This document shows positions 34,571 to 42,854 of a stretch of 64,000 nucleotides of DNA, piece after piece. Made by a program: the position numbers and the translations under genes. The number at the start of each line of letters is the position of its first letter. Position 1 is the stretch's first letter. Source of the stretch: Streptomyces asoensis. GTDB lineage: Bacteria; Actinomycetota; Actinomycetes; Streptomycetales; Streptomycetaceae. Location: positions 5,580,001 through 5,644,000 of the forward strand of contig NZ_CP049838.1 of assembly GCF_013085465.1 (NCBI RefSeq). The letters run 5' to 3'. The notes under the pieces were generated by a model. It saw only the letters and a program-made list of their open reading frames with translations. It did no database searches and was not told where the DNA came from.

Positions 34571-34984
34571 TCACTCCTTCTCGGGAATGCCGCCCGATTC
34601 GTGCTGGTCAGGCGGCGGCTTGTCGTCGGGGTAGGCGCAAGGGACGCACACCCCGAGCGAGGAGGGAATGACGTAAGCGGCCTCCATGCGGCACTGCGGG
34701 CAGGTGCGGCGGGCGCGCATCGCGCACTCCAGCGCCCGGCGCTTCGCCGGCGTCATCGGCCGCACCGGCTTGGCCTTGTCGAGGCAGTAGAGGTAGGCGA
34801 CCAGCGGCCCGCGCCGGTAGCGCGGTCGCAGCACCTGCGCGGCGATCGGCTGTCCGCCGGGACGCAGGCCGCGGGCCCGTAATTGCCGTCTGGTCGCCAA
34901 ACCGTCCGGGGCGTACCGCCACGGGTAGGTCGGTATGCCGTGGCGGGCGCCGGTCGGGTCGAAGCACTTTCCCAGCGCCGCCAT
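34571..34984 (-). CDS. RRQRL-motif zinc-binding protein
   Basis: The 137-residue protein has the basic motif TRRQLRARGLRPGG near residue 31. A four-Cys site follows (TCPQCRMEA ... GVCVPC). It matches the small RRQRL-motif family seen in transfer regions of Streptomyces elements. Its ATG shares one base with the previous stop (TGATG). The biochemical role is not known to me. Confidence 0.7.
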   Translation of the reverse strand: MAALGKCFDPTGARHGIPTYPWRYAPDGLATRRQLRARGLRPGGQPIAAQVLRPRYRRGPLVAYLYCLDKAKPVRPMTPAKRRALECAMRARRTCPQCRMEAAYVIPSSLGVCVPCAYPDDKPPPDQHESGGIPEKE

Positions 34985-35313
34985 CAGGCCGGCGCCCCGA
35001 CCGGCGCCGGGGCGTGCACGTCGCCGTACCCGGTCAGCTCCAGCACGGCGCCCGCGTACTCAGTGGATGCCTTCAGCACGCGCGTGCGGCCGGCACCCTG
35101 CTCGCGGTACACCACGGAGTCCGGGACGATGCCCAGCGCGTCGCGCCATGCTTCGAAGGCGGACAGGTCGTCGTGGAACCGCAGCCCCAATTGGTCCGGG
35201 TAGACGGTCGACACATCGATCTGCGGGGCGGGCAGGTGCCCGAAGTCCACGGTCAGCAGGCGCAGCACACGCAATGGCGCGGCAAGACCGTCCAGCGTCA
35301 GACCCTCGTTCAT
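34984..35313 (-). CDS. Hypothetical protein of the transfer operon
   Basis: The 109-residue acidic protein (LTVDFGHLPAPQIDVSTVYP ... LGLRFHDDLSAFEAWRDALG) has no recognised motif. It is coupled to both neighbours (ATGA before, TGATG after). Such short proteins recur at this place in AICEs. Confidence 0.6.
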   Translation of the reverse strand: MNEGLTLDGLAAPLRVLRLLTVDFGHLPAPQIDVSTVYPDQLGLRFHDDLSAFEAWRDALGIVPDSVVYREQGAGRTRVLKASTEYAGAVLELTGYGDVHAPAPVGAPA

Positions 35314-35603
35314 GCGGCAGCCCCCCGGCGTGCCGGACGGCGACGGGAGGGGCGGGCCAGTGGGACCACGTTGAACAGGTCCGGGTGCTCCTCGACCACC
35401 CGCGCGGCCAGGCGGACCAAGTCGTCGGGCAGGCTGCTGAACTCGGGGTCGGTGAGGATGTCGCGGGCCGCATCCAGGCGGGCCGCGCGCTCCTCGTCAG
35501 TCTCGCCCTCGACCCCGAGCCACAGTTCAACCGGCGTGCCGAGCGCCAGTTCCGCGAACTCCGACGGGCTGAGCGCCTGATGACCGGCAACGATGCACTT
35601 CAT
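35310..35603 (-). CDS. Hypothetical protein, first gene of the transfer operon
   Basis: The 97-residue protein is acidic and helical (ETDEERAARLDAARDILTDP) with a basic C-terminal tail (RPSRRRPARRG). GAGGAGAGACTTCC lies before the ATG. It is the first gene of the long minus-strand run; the 700-bp region upstream (35604-36309) has no gene and carries the hairpins and palindrome listed separately. Confidence 0.55.
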   Translation of the reverse strand: MKCIVAGHQALSPSEFAELALGTPVELWLGVEGETDEERAARLDAARDILTDPEFSSLPDDLVRLAARVVEEHPDLFNVVPLARPSRRRPARRGAAA

Positions 35604-35726
35604 GGAAGTCTCTCCTCACAGTGAACGGCTCGAACGCGCCCGGAGGTGCCTCTACGGGGCGCGTGCCGCGGGAAAGAGACCGCACCGGATGCGGTGCGGG
35701 TGGGACCTTCGAAAGTCCTCATCAAA

Positions 35727-35763
35727 CGGGCAGGACACCGACGTGAGGCCGGCGTCCTGCCCG
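35727..35763 (-). promoter_or_regulatory. Leader hairpin upstream of the transfer operon
   Basis: CGGGCAGGAC and GTCCTGCCCG form a 10-bp stem, extended inward by a partly paired ACCG/CGGC region. It lies about 125 bp before the first gene. It may be a terminator for antisense transcription or an attenuator. Confidence 0.5.
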
Positions 35764-36119
35764 CATGACGAGTGACGGGGAAGCCCGTCACTGTCGTCTC
35801 GCGGCTCCGTACGCGCCTTGCTCCCTTCGCTTGGCCGGCGCGCGGTCACCGCGGCCACTCAGTCGTCACTCGCTGAGTGGTTGCTCCCTGGATGCCATGG
35901 GCTGGGTGCGGCCCAATCAACGGGATCCCCGTGATCCGGTCCCTGGGTCTACGCCCGAGGGTCAGACCAGCGGCTTAGCCGATGACACCGATCGATCCGT
36001 GAAGACGACGGACTTTTACGTCTCCCCTGCCGCTCGAACCGCGTGTAAGCGGGTCCGGCGGGGTCCTGCTGCGCATGCGACGTGAAGCCGCCTTCAGCCG
36101 AGTTGTTACGTTCGGCCGT

Positions 36120-36146
36120 TGCAGTACCTGTTTTACAGGTACTGCA
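36120..36146. promoter_or_regulatory. Perfect 12-bp palindrome, likely operator between divergent units
   Basis: TGCAGTACCTGT-TTT-ACAGGTACTGCA is the most regular palindrome in the element. It lies in the non-coding region between the minus-strand transfer operon and the plus-strand XRE gene. GntR-type regulators such as KorSA bind sites of this kind, and the element encodes a GntR protein at 38116-38577. Confidence 0.6.
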
Positions 36147-36315
36147 TGAGGGTCCGTCAAGTACATCGACGGAGCCTCTTGGTCTTCACGCCGGGACTTC
36201 TTGGCGCACATTCAGAATCGCCGCAGGTCAAGGGAGTTGGTTACCCCGTGCGTAGACAGCTTGGGGAGTTCTGGCTACGGTCAAGAAGTCCCTAGACGTC
36301 CCAACGGGGGTGCAG

Positions 36316-37083
36316 ATGTCGAACGAGCGCTTACGGTCCGCTCTCTTGGCCCGTGGCATGACCGTGCAGAGCCTCGCTGAACAGATCAACGTCAACCCGA
36401 AGACAGTCGAACGCTGGATCACGCAGGGCAAGGCGCCCTATCGGCGCCATCAGTACGCGACGGCGGCGGCACTGAGGGTTGACGTCACGACCCTGTGGGA
36501 CGACGAACGCAACGTCGACAGCGCGGCGGACCTGACCAAAGCCGAGATAGCGGCCGTCTACCCGCATCGGCACACCGTGCCGCCGGGACTGTGGCGAGAT
36601 CTCTACGGGCGGGCTGAGCGGAACCTGGACGTGCTTGTCTACTCCGGGCTGTTCCTCTCGGAAGATCCGCTGTTCCACGACCTGGTGAGGGCGAAGGTGA
36701 AAGCGGGGGCCCAGGTCCGCATTCTGCTCGGAGACCCTGGTTGCGCTGCCGTTCGGCAGCGCGGTATCGACGAGGGTCACCAGATCATGGACGGGAAAAT
36801 CCGCAATGCCTTAGTGCTGTACCGCCCCCTGATGCGAAGTCACCCAGATGTCGGCTTCAGGCTGCACGAATCGACGCTCTACAACTCCATCTACCGAGCC
36901 GATGACGAGATGCTGGTCAACCCGCACGTCTACGGCTTCGGCGCCTACATGGCGCCGGTTCTGCATCTGCGCCGCCTGCCCGGCGGCGGCCTCTTCGACA
37001 CGTACGCGCATAGCATCGATCACACCTGGGAGAAAGCCCGACCGATCACCGAGCAGGACATAGAGAGCATCACGGGAGTCTGA
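36316..37083 (+). CDS. XRE-type regulator with DUF5919 (PLD-like) domain
   Basis: The 255-residue protein has an N-terminal helix-turn-helix (GMTVQSLAEQINVNPKTVER). From about residue 90 it has a domain that looks like a degenerate phospholipase-D fold (NLDVLVYSGLFLSED, VRILLGDPG, SIYRADDEMLVNPHVYG). This pairing with Nudix and HD genes is common in Streptomyces AICEs. It probably controls transfer or replication genes. The ATG is chosen over an in-frame GTG six bases upstream because GGGGG is then at normal spacing. Confidence 0.75.
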   Translation: MSNERLRSALLARGMTVQSLAEQINVNPKTVERWITQGKAPYRRHQYATAAALRVDVTTLWDDERNVDSAADLTKAEIAAVYPHRHTVPPGLWRDLYGRAERNLDVLVYSGLFLSEDPLFHDLVRAKVKAGAQVRILLGDPGCAAVRQRGIDEGHQIMDGKIRNALVLYRPLMRSHPDVGFRLHESTLYNSIYRADDEMLVNPHVYGFGAYMAPVLHLRRLPGGGLFDTYAHSIDHTWEKARPITEQDIESITGV

Positions 37084-37086
37084 GTC

Positions 37087-37560
37087 ATGGGACGTATCGA
37101 CTACCTGCACGACCCTGACGCCCCGCCGGCCAACTCGGTCGTGCCGTCCGTCGTTGCGTTCGTGCAGAATGACGCGGGACAGGTGCTGGTGATTCAGCGT
37201 TCCGACAACGGGCGTTGGGCACTGCCCGGCGGCGGCCACGACGTGGGGGAGTCGATCAGCGACACCGTCGTGCGCGAAGTCTGGGAAGAGACCGGAATCA
37301 AGGCCGAAGTTGTCGACGTGTCTGGGCTCTACACGGACCCCGGGCACGTGATGCAGTACGACGACGGTGAGGTCCGCCAGCAGTTCAGTATCTGCTTCCG
37401 CGCGCGGCCGGTCGGCGGCGAACTCCGTACGAGTAGCGAGACGACTCAGGTCCGATGGGTTGCCCCCTCGGACCTGGCGACGCTGGACGTGCACCCCACG
37501 ATGCGGCTCCGTATCGAGCACGCCATGGACCGGACGCGCACAGCTCCCTACATCGGCTGA
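37087..37560 (+). CDS. Nudix hydrolase, possibly Pif-like transfer-immunity factor
   Basis: The 157-residue protein carries a complete Nudix box (GGGHDVGESISDTVVREVWE followed by ETGI). The ATG is 3 bp after the previous stop, so the two are cotranscribed. In pSAM2 the Nudix protein Pif prevents redundant transfer between cells that already hold the element. The same gene neighbourhood makes a similar role likely. Substrate not deducible. Confidence 0.85.
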   Translation: MGRIDYLHDPDAPPANSVVPSVVAFVQNDAGQVLVIQRSDNGRWALPGGGHDVGESISDTVVREVWEETGIKAEVVDVSGLYTDPGHVMQYDDGEVRQQFSICFRARPVGGELRTSSETTQVRWVAPSDLATLDVHPTMRLRIEHAMDRTRTAPYIG

Positions 37561-38147
37561 CGCTTGGCGGCGGCGACGCGTTCGAGGACGCGGTACGTGC
37601 AAGCGAGAATCTCGGGTTCGGCTCGGCGAATGAACGTCCCGATCAGACTGTCTGGCCCGTACCGTCCCGTGATCTCGTTGATGCGGTCGATCGGGTTCGT
37701 GGGCGTGCCGTCGGGCGTCGTGTTCATGTCGCAGTAGCAGAGCGCGTCGTTCAGGTGCGCACTCTCGCGGGGGAATTCGCCCTCCAACTCTTCGCGCATG
37801 CCGCGCGCTTCCGCCTCCATCCAGGCACAGGAGTGGTGAGCAACCAGGTTGATTACTCGTTCGTCGGCGCCGGCCACGTCCCGGAGGTAGCGAGCACCAT
37901 CCAGCGGGTGAAACCCCGTCTTGGCCAGGTCCGGCGCGTACCCGATGTCGTGCAGCACCGCCGCGGCCTCCAACAGGTCCGCGTCCTGGTCGAGAACGAG
38001 GGCGATCGTGCGCGCTCTCTCGGCGACCCCAAGGCAGTGCTTCCACCGCCGCGGCAGCGGTTCGGCGAGCAGGGACTCAGCCAAGGGATAGGCCCACTCC
38101 GTCAACTTCGGCAAGCTAGGAACGCTCCTCTCGTATCGGCAGGGCAC
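37548..38147 (-). CDS. HD-domain phosphohydrolase
   Basis: The 199-residue protein has the HD metal site: RRWKHCLGVAERA, then AAAVLHDIGYAP with the HD pair, and VAHHSCA. Such enzymes hydrolyse nucleotides or cyclic nucleotides. It overlaps the Nudix gene tail to tail by 13 bp. It begins either at GTG 38147, which overlaps the GntR gene by 32 bp and has GGAGGG upstream, or at TTG 38114 with GAGAGGAG upstream. The combination of Nudix and HD suggests nucleotide-pool or signal metabolism linked to transfer control. Confidence 0.75.
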   Translation of the reverse strand: MPCRYERSVPSLPKLTEWAYPLAESLLAEPLPRRWKHCLGVAERARTIALVLDQDADLLEAAAVLHDIGYAPDLAKTGFHPLDGARYLRDVAGADERVINLVAHHSCAWMEAEARGMREELEGEFPRESAHLNDALCYCDMNTTPDGTPTNPIDRINEITGRYGPDSLIGTFIRRAEPEILACTYRVLERVAAAKRQPM

Positions 38148-38577
38148 GGACCCTCCGCACCTTGCCTTGTCCTCCCCCCGCCAGCACGCCGGCGGATTCC
38201 AACTTCTCCAGCGCCTTGGTCACCGTGGGACGTGATACTCCAAACCGCTCGGCCAGTGCGGAAGCGCTGGGGAATGGTTGCCCCACTTCGAGCTTGTCAG
38301 CCGTGATGATGTCCGCGATTCGCTGTTCGAGCGGACGCCGGTCTACTAGTCCGCCTGCCCGCACGACGCGCCACCGTCCGCCCGGCGTCGGTTCAGCCAC
38401 ACCTTCCTGCCTCAGCACAGCGAACGCGCGGAGCGCGACCCCCCTCGAGACTGCGTGGTCGCTCATGACCTCAGCGAGGGACGGAAGCTCCGTCATGTCC
38501 GGGTCCGCCTCGATCTGAGTCTTCACTGCATCCGCGACCTTCAGGAAGGTCCCCCGAGGGCTGGCCTGCCGCAACAC
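38116..38577 (-). CDS. GntR-family regulator
   Basis: The 153-residue protein consists of two winged helix-turn-helix segments. The second (LEVGQPFPSASALAERFGVS and RPTVTKALEKLESAGVL) is a standard GntR motif. It has no clear effector domain. In pSAM2 the GntR protein KorSA represses its own gene and pra. This gene is in the matching position and is a candidate binder of the 36120 palindrome. Upstream, 38578-38850 on either strand shows no gene. Confidence 0.8.
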   Translation of the reverse strand: MLRQASPRGTFLKVADAVKTQIEADPDMTELPSLAEVMSDHAVSRGVALRAFAVLRQEGVAEPTPGGRWRVVRAGGLVDRRPLEQRIADIITADKLEVGQPFPSASALAERFGVSRPTVTKALEKLESAGVLAGGGQGKVRRVRALPIREERS

Positions 38578-38850
38578 TCGCTCTCCTTACCTTGGTCACC
38601 TGACGATAGCTTCTAGGAGTCGCACGCCCTGCGGTCGGCAGCCGCTGCCCATTCGCCGAGCACTCTCCGTTCTGGGGCGGTGCATACCAGCGTAGCGCTG
38701 ACGTTTCAGGGGCCGCGGCAAGCAAATGCGACCTGCTAGTGCGGCTGAAGGTCCGGGTAGAGGCTCTCAGAGCAGTTCGTGGAGAGCGGCTCTTGCAAAG
38801 GGTCTTGTTCGAGGCTCACCAGAGGACGAGTTGGGCAGCCGCTAAAGCGC

Positions 38851-40950
38851 TCAGGCGTCGTCGATCAGCCCGTACGGTGGCTCGGAAATGGATCCGGAAT
38901 ACTTCACCACAACGGATCTCTCCACAGAGGGCGGAGGGACGTTGTCGACGATGATGATTTGAGCTCCCGCTCCGTCTCCTGAAAGCCAATTTGTCAAGTG
39001 CCTGTAGATGCGTCTCACGATTGCTTCCGCAGCAGCTTCCGGGTTCTCCGGGGCGTCTTCTGTAGCCCCGATGAGCCCCTCAGGCGCAAGATTCTTTTGG
39101 GGGCTATCGATCATGAGGAACCCGGGATGCCTCCGCTCCTCTTCATAGGCCAGCTCAAAAATGGCCAACTCCCAGGCGAGGGAGATCAGCGTCGTAGCGC
39201 CCGAGGAACCTACTCGATCATAACGGATACCGCGAACCCAAGGGATTAGTTGACTGCTGATCTCTGCCTCAGTGAGCTTGGGGTAACCAAAATCCTGGAG
39301 GATCGCATGGAAACGGGTTGACAGCTTACTGAGCATATCGCTGCGATCCCGCCTTGCAGCCTCGGCTTCGGCAGCACGACGCCGAGCCTCACTCAGACGA
39401 GCAGCAAGCGACTCGACCTCTCGCTCATGTTTTTCCACCGACTCCAACATGCGCTGCTGATTATTCACTTGCTCGATAGCCAACTCAGCATCCGTGACAG
39501 CTCGAACGGCAGCCTCGCGCACAGCTAGAAGCGGGGTCACAGCCTCCCGCGTCAAATTATTGAAGCGAGTTTGAAGCTCAACAGCTTCAGTATCAAGGAC
39601 AACGCTCTTGGAGCGGGCATCCTTGGCTTCGCTAGCAACCGCAGAGATGTAGTCGTTGAGTTCATTTAGGCGCCTCTTTGTGCTGTTGAGCTCCTTTGAT
39701 ACGTCGAAAGTTTCGCCGCTAACCGAGCTGTCGCGGGATCCGTTCGTATCGGAAGCTTCCTTCGCCGATGTCAACGCCTCGTGTTCAAGGTGAGGCACTG
39801 CCGAGCGGCAGAGCGTACACTTTCCATTCACGATGCTGACATCGCCCAAACCTGATGCACATGCAGGGCAGACCGTGACACCCAACGGGTCAAAGAGTCT
39901 TTTAGCTTCTTTGAGCATCGTGAGCTTCTTGAGGTCATCCGCATATTGGGCGCGCAACGGCGCCAATCTTCTAAGCAACGTTTCGCGCTCTCGCGCTTTG
40001 CCGGCGGCCCCTCTGGCTTGCTCTACTTTTTCAAGATAAGCGCGCCTTGCCTCCTCGGCGAAGGATGTCTGTTCTCGGGCCTGATCGTCCACTGTTGAGA
40101 GTCGCAAAATAGCTTGGGTTCGCCTTGACTGGGCTTCACCATTTTTGTTCTCAAGCTCTACCGGGCCCGGAACACCTTGCTCGCGGATAAAACGCCGAAG
40201 TGCATCGATGCCTTTACGTTCACCTCGCAGCTGCTCTTGAAGCTCAGAGATCTGCCCCGCAAGAACAGTCTGATCTTCGTCAAAAACATCAAAAACAAGA
40301 TCGATGACTTGACGCAGCTTGATCGCCTTATGCGGGGTAAACTCGAACGCCAAGTTCTTATTATCAAGCCGAGTATTGGTGAGAAACCAAAGGGGAGCCG
40401 TGTCGCGGAAGCTGAGTTGATGAGTATTGGAGTCAGGCCTCGTTGGAGCGACACGGAGCTTAATTCCGTCCAAGCCGCAGAGCTGAAGAAGGAACTTCGA
40501 GATATTCTCGTTCGCCGATGACTCAGAGGAGACGACGGTGGGAGCGACCTGCTCGATCTCGTCCAGATCCCCAGAGAAGATCAGAACATCTTTGATAGAC
40601 CCTTCAACGCTGCGCTGGATGAGAAATCGGCGCCTGGTGTACCCAAGCCGCGCAGCATCAGGACCGATCTCGGATTCTTCTTGCTCCAGTTCAACGGGAA
40701 CGTTTGCCTCAATCGACAACTGAGAGGCTTTGACGGCATCAACCACTTCCGGATGCTGAGGGAAGGTCGAACTGCCAAGACAGTAATCAACGAATTCCAG
40801 AATTGTAGTCTTACCGGTACTGATTTCCCCGGCGATCAGACTCAAGGGCTTCCAAGAATCCCCCTCGGCAAAACGAACCTCATAATTCTTTCTGTAACCC
40901 AGCAGGCGCAGCCCAAGGATCCTCAATCCTGGACCAGGAGGAATTGTCAT
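38851..40950 (-). CDS. ABC-3C system: SMC-like ATPase with zinc-ribbon coiled coil
   Basis: The 699-residue protein has an SMC/Rad50-like plan. The N-terminal Walker A (AGEISTGKTTILEFVDYCLG) is near residue 40. Long coiled coils run from about 240 to 600, interrupted near residue 360 by a CxxC ... CxxC pair (CPACASG and CTLC) like a zinc hook. Signature and Walker B (GFLMIDSPQKNL near 610) are at the C-terminus. These features are those of the DUF3732-like ATPases of ABC-three-component conflict systems. The start ATG follows AAGGAGATAGC, 17 bp after the previous gene. The DNA is clearly poorer in G+C than the surrounding element. Confidence 0.82.
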   Translation of the reverse strand: MTIPPGPGLRILGLRLLGYRKNYEVRFAEGDSWKPLSLIAGEISTGKTTILEFVDYCLGSSTFPQHPEVVDAVKASQLSIEANVPVELEQEESEIGPDAARLGYTRRRFLIQRSVEGSIKDVLIFSGDLDEIEQVAPTVVSSESSANENISKFLLQLCGLDGIKLRVAPTRPDSNTHQLSFRDTAPLWFLTNTRLDNKNLAFEFTPHKAIKLRQVIDLVFDVFDEDQTVLAGQISELQEQLRGERKGIDALRRFIREQGVPGPVELENKNGEAQSRRTQAILRLSTVDDQAREQTSFAEEARRAYLEKVEQARGAAGKARERETLLRRLAPLRAQYADDLKKLTMLKEAKRLFDPLGVTVCPACASGLGDVSIVNGKCTLCRSAVPHLEHEALTSAKEASDTNGSRDSSVSGETFDVSKELNSTKRRLNELNDYISAVASEAKDARSKSVVLDTEAVELQTRFNNLTREAVTPLLAVREAAVRAVTDAELAIEQVNNQQRMLESVEKHEREVESLAARLSEARRRAAEAEAARRDRSDMLSKLSTRFHAILQDFGYPKLTEAEISSQLIPWVRGIRYDRVGSSGATTLISLAWELAIFELAYEEERRHPGFLMIDSPQKNLAPEGLIGATEDAPENPEAAAEAIVRRIYRHLTNWLSGDGAGAQIIIVDNVPPPSVERSVVVKYSGSISEPPYGLIDDA

Positions 40951-40967
40951 GCTTGCTATCTCCTTGT

Positions 40968-41519
40968 TCAGACGTTGAGTAGATCTAGCATCGCCGGGTC
41001 TGCTTGAAGCCATTGGCGACAAAATTCAGGAAGTTTACTGTCGGGTACCTTCCGCACCCGTTTCGCAACCACTTCTACGCTGGTCCTGTACCCCTGCGCA
41101 TAGATGCTTGATAGTTTGCTGGCCGCGGTTTGGCCCGCATCGCTGATGTGATAGACACGGTGCCCAGCGCTTGTGGTCGGAATGGCGAGTCCGTAAGCGA
41201 TTAGCAACGCTAGGTCATTTTGTAGACGGCTGCGTCGCGTTACGAATCGATGCCCCGGAGCTGCGTACGTCAAAGGCTTAACAGAGAAGCCAGCCAAGAT
41301 CAGGTCACGATATTCAGCATCACTCGGCTGGATCACCAGAAACGGGTTTGCGGCAAAAAAATCAAGAACCCCAAGCCTTTCAGCACTCGGAGCTAGATTA
41401 GAATTCTTCGCGACCTCTAGGAGGAGTAGCAATTGTGCTAGCCGAAATTCTTCCTGATCTTCAGGCCGGAAGTAGCGATCCGATCCTTCCTTGCCCCGAG
41501 ACTTCGATCTGCTAGTCAT
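40968..41519 (-). CDS. ABC-3C system: middle component
   Basis: The 183-residue protein has a winged-helix look (LLVVL-type start FRLAQLLLLLEVAKNSNL, then LQNDLALLIAYGLAIPTTS and VYHISDAGQTAASKL). In ABC-three-component systems a small protein of this kind lies between the effector and the ATPase. Its ATG overlaps the effector stop by 8 nt; a longer start at 41552 is possible. It probably bridges the nuclease and the ATPase, by analogy with the family. Confidence 0.7.
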   Translation of the reverse strand: MTSRSKSRGKEGSDRYFRPEDQEEFRLAQLLLLLEVAKNSNLAPSAERLGVLDFFAANPFLVIQPSDAEYRDLILAGFSVKPLTYAAPGHRFVTRRSRLQNDLALLIAYGLAIPTTSAGHRVYHISDAGQTAASKLSSIYAQGYRTSVEVVAKRVRKVPDSKLPEFCRQWLQADPAMLDLLNV

Positions 41520-42558
41520 TCTGCTCACCACTCGCGTTTTCGTTTTCGCCATCTACGCTTGTGGTGTTGTTCGTAGGGACTTTATCGGCGTCTACGGATT
41601 GCAAGTGTTCCCTCGCGACGTCTCGGTAGTCTCTAGCCCAGCCAGCTCTTCCATCATTGACCCGCTGATGCACCATTCCGAATGTGTGTACCAGTCCGGA
41701 GCGAATAGAAGCGGGAAGCTTCGGATGGTGATCGCGTACGGCATCCATGACGTTGACATACAAGTCAACTAGTGGCCCATCGGGGTTAGCCTGACAGGCA
41801 ACGTTGAATCTTTGGGCCCATAGCGAGCCTAGCTCGGCCTTGGATCGGGAAAGGGCTTCCACCTCTTCGGTTACAGCTTTATCCGTCACTTCATGGCTGA
41901 GAATCTCAGCATTGAAGAATTCTTCCTTCGCGTCATCGCATTCGAACATCCCCGCGTGCTCCATTTGACGCACGAAGAGTGCACCTTCATATTGATCAAA
42001 ATTAGCCAGGGTAACAGTCGGTCGATAGCTTGGGTCAGGCAGTGAAACAGTGGGATTGAAGTAGTAGTTCCTGATGTTGGTGGCGTCCTCGGAAAGAAGC
42101 AGCCGGCGCAACTGCACTTGATTCCATAGGGCAATCCTCACGCCGTCGCTTTTTTCCTTCTTCTTTTTCCAGCCCGTCCACCATTTTTCGTTCGGTCCGT
42201 CAAGATTTCTAGGCATGCAGAGTGTCCAAGTCGACAGGGTGTAACCTTCACGCTTTGCACACGCCAGAGCTTGCTCGTAGGCGTCACGGATCTGATCTTG
42301 CTGAGATTTTCCGAAATCATCAATAAAGTATTTGGATTGCCATACGTTTACATCTCCGTCGACGAGAGATCCAACGTAGGCATCAATGCCCCAGTCCCCG
42401 GGGTTTGCGTCCAGTGTGGAAAAGTCGGGATGGATTACACCAACGAGGTCTTGAATCATTTCCTCGAAGTGTGCTCGGGCGCCGTCGACTGAACCAGTCT
42501 TGATTTTGAAGAACTCAAAATTAATGGTCCCCATGCCGATTAGTGGCACTTGTGTCAT
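41512..42558 (-). CDS. ABC-3C system: effector with restriction-endonuclease-fold N-terminus
   Basis: The 348-residue protein has a PD-(D/E)xK-like active site near its N-terminus: GDWGIDAYVGSL supplies the Asp (about residue 59) and NVWQSKYF supplies the QxK (about residue 77). This pattern is known from Mrr-like nucleases. The region from about residue 190 resembles the C-terminal domain found in ABC-3C proteins (QRFNVACQANPDGPLVDLYV). The C-terminal tail is Asn/Glu-rich and disordered. As first gene of the three it is likely the DNA-cutting effector. The ATG 42558 is preferred over GTG 42570. Confidence 0.7.
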   Translation of the reverse strand: MTQVPLIGMGTINFEFFKIKTGSVDGARAHFEEMIQDLVGVIHPDFSTLDANPGDWGIDAYVGSLVDGDVNVWQSKYFIDDFGKSQQDQIRDAYEQALACAKREGYTLSTWTLCMPRNLDGPNEKWWTGWKKKKEKSDGVRIALWNQVQLRRLLLSEDATNIRNYYFNPTVSLPDPSYRPTVTLANFDQYEGALFVRQMEHAGMFECDDAKEEFFNAEILSHEVTDKAVTEEVEALSRSKAELGSLWAQRFNVACQANPDGPLVDLYVNVMDAVRDHHPKLPASIRSGLVHTFGMVHQRVNDGRAGWARDYRDVAREHLQSVDADKVPTNNTTSVDGENENASGEQND

Positions 42559-42854
42559 GCAGCCGCCCACCCGTTACTCATATTGGCACCGCGCACCAGC
42601 ACCGCGTTCTGCCTCCCCGGTGCGCTTGCCTGCCCATCCCTGATCGAAAGTCCATCAATCATGGCACGGTGTCGCTACTTTGTGTAGTGGTGTGAGACTC
42701 TCCGTGCCTCACGGCGGGGCTAACCCGGCTACATCACTCTTGACCTGCTGCCGGCGGGTGCGCTGCCCCAACGTCCAAGCGGCCTGTCATACCTCCTCCA
42801 CCCGCGCGAGGATGGTTGGCACCGTCCCCACACCTTCAAGGGAGTTCCGCCAGC

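Noticed and set aside
35593..36211. Several short frames in the 700-bp region before the transfer operon
   Set aside because: None has a ribosome site with plausible amino-acid composition; the region is better explained as regulatory, with hairpins and a palindrome.
38851..42558. Gabija-type or Septu-type defence system
   Set aside because: The ATPase has SMC-like coiled coils and a zinc hook with no TOPRIM domain, and there are three genes with a middle component, which fits ABC-3C better.
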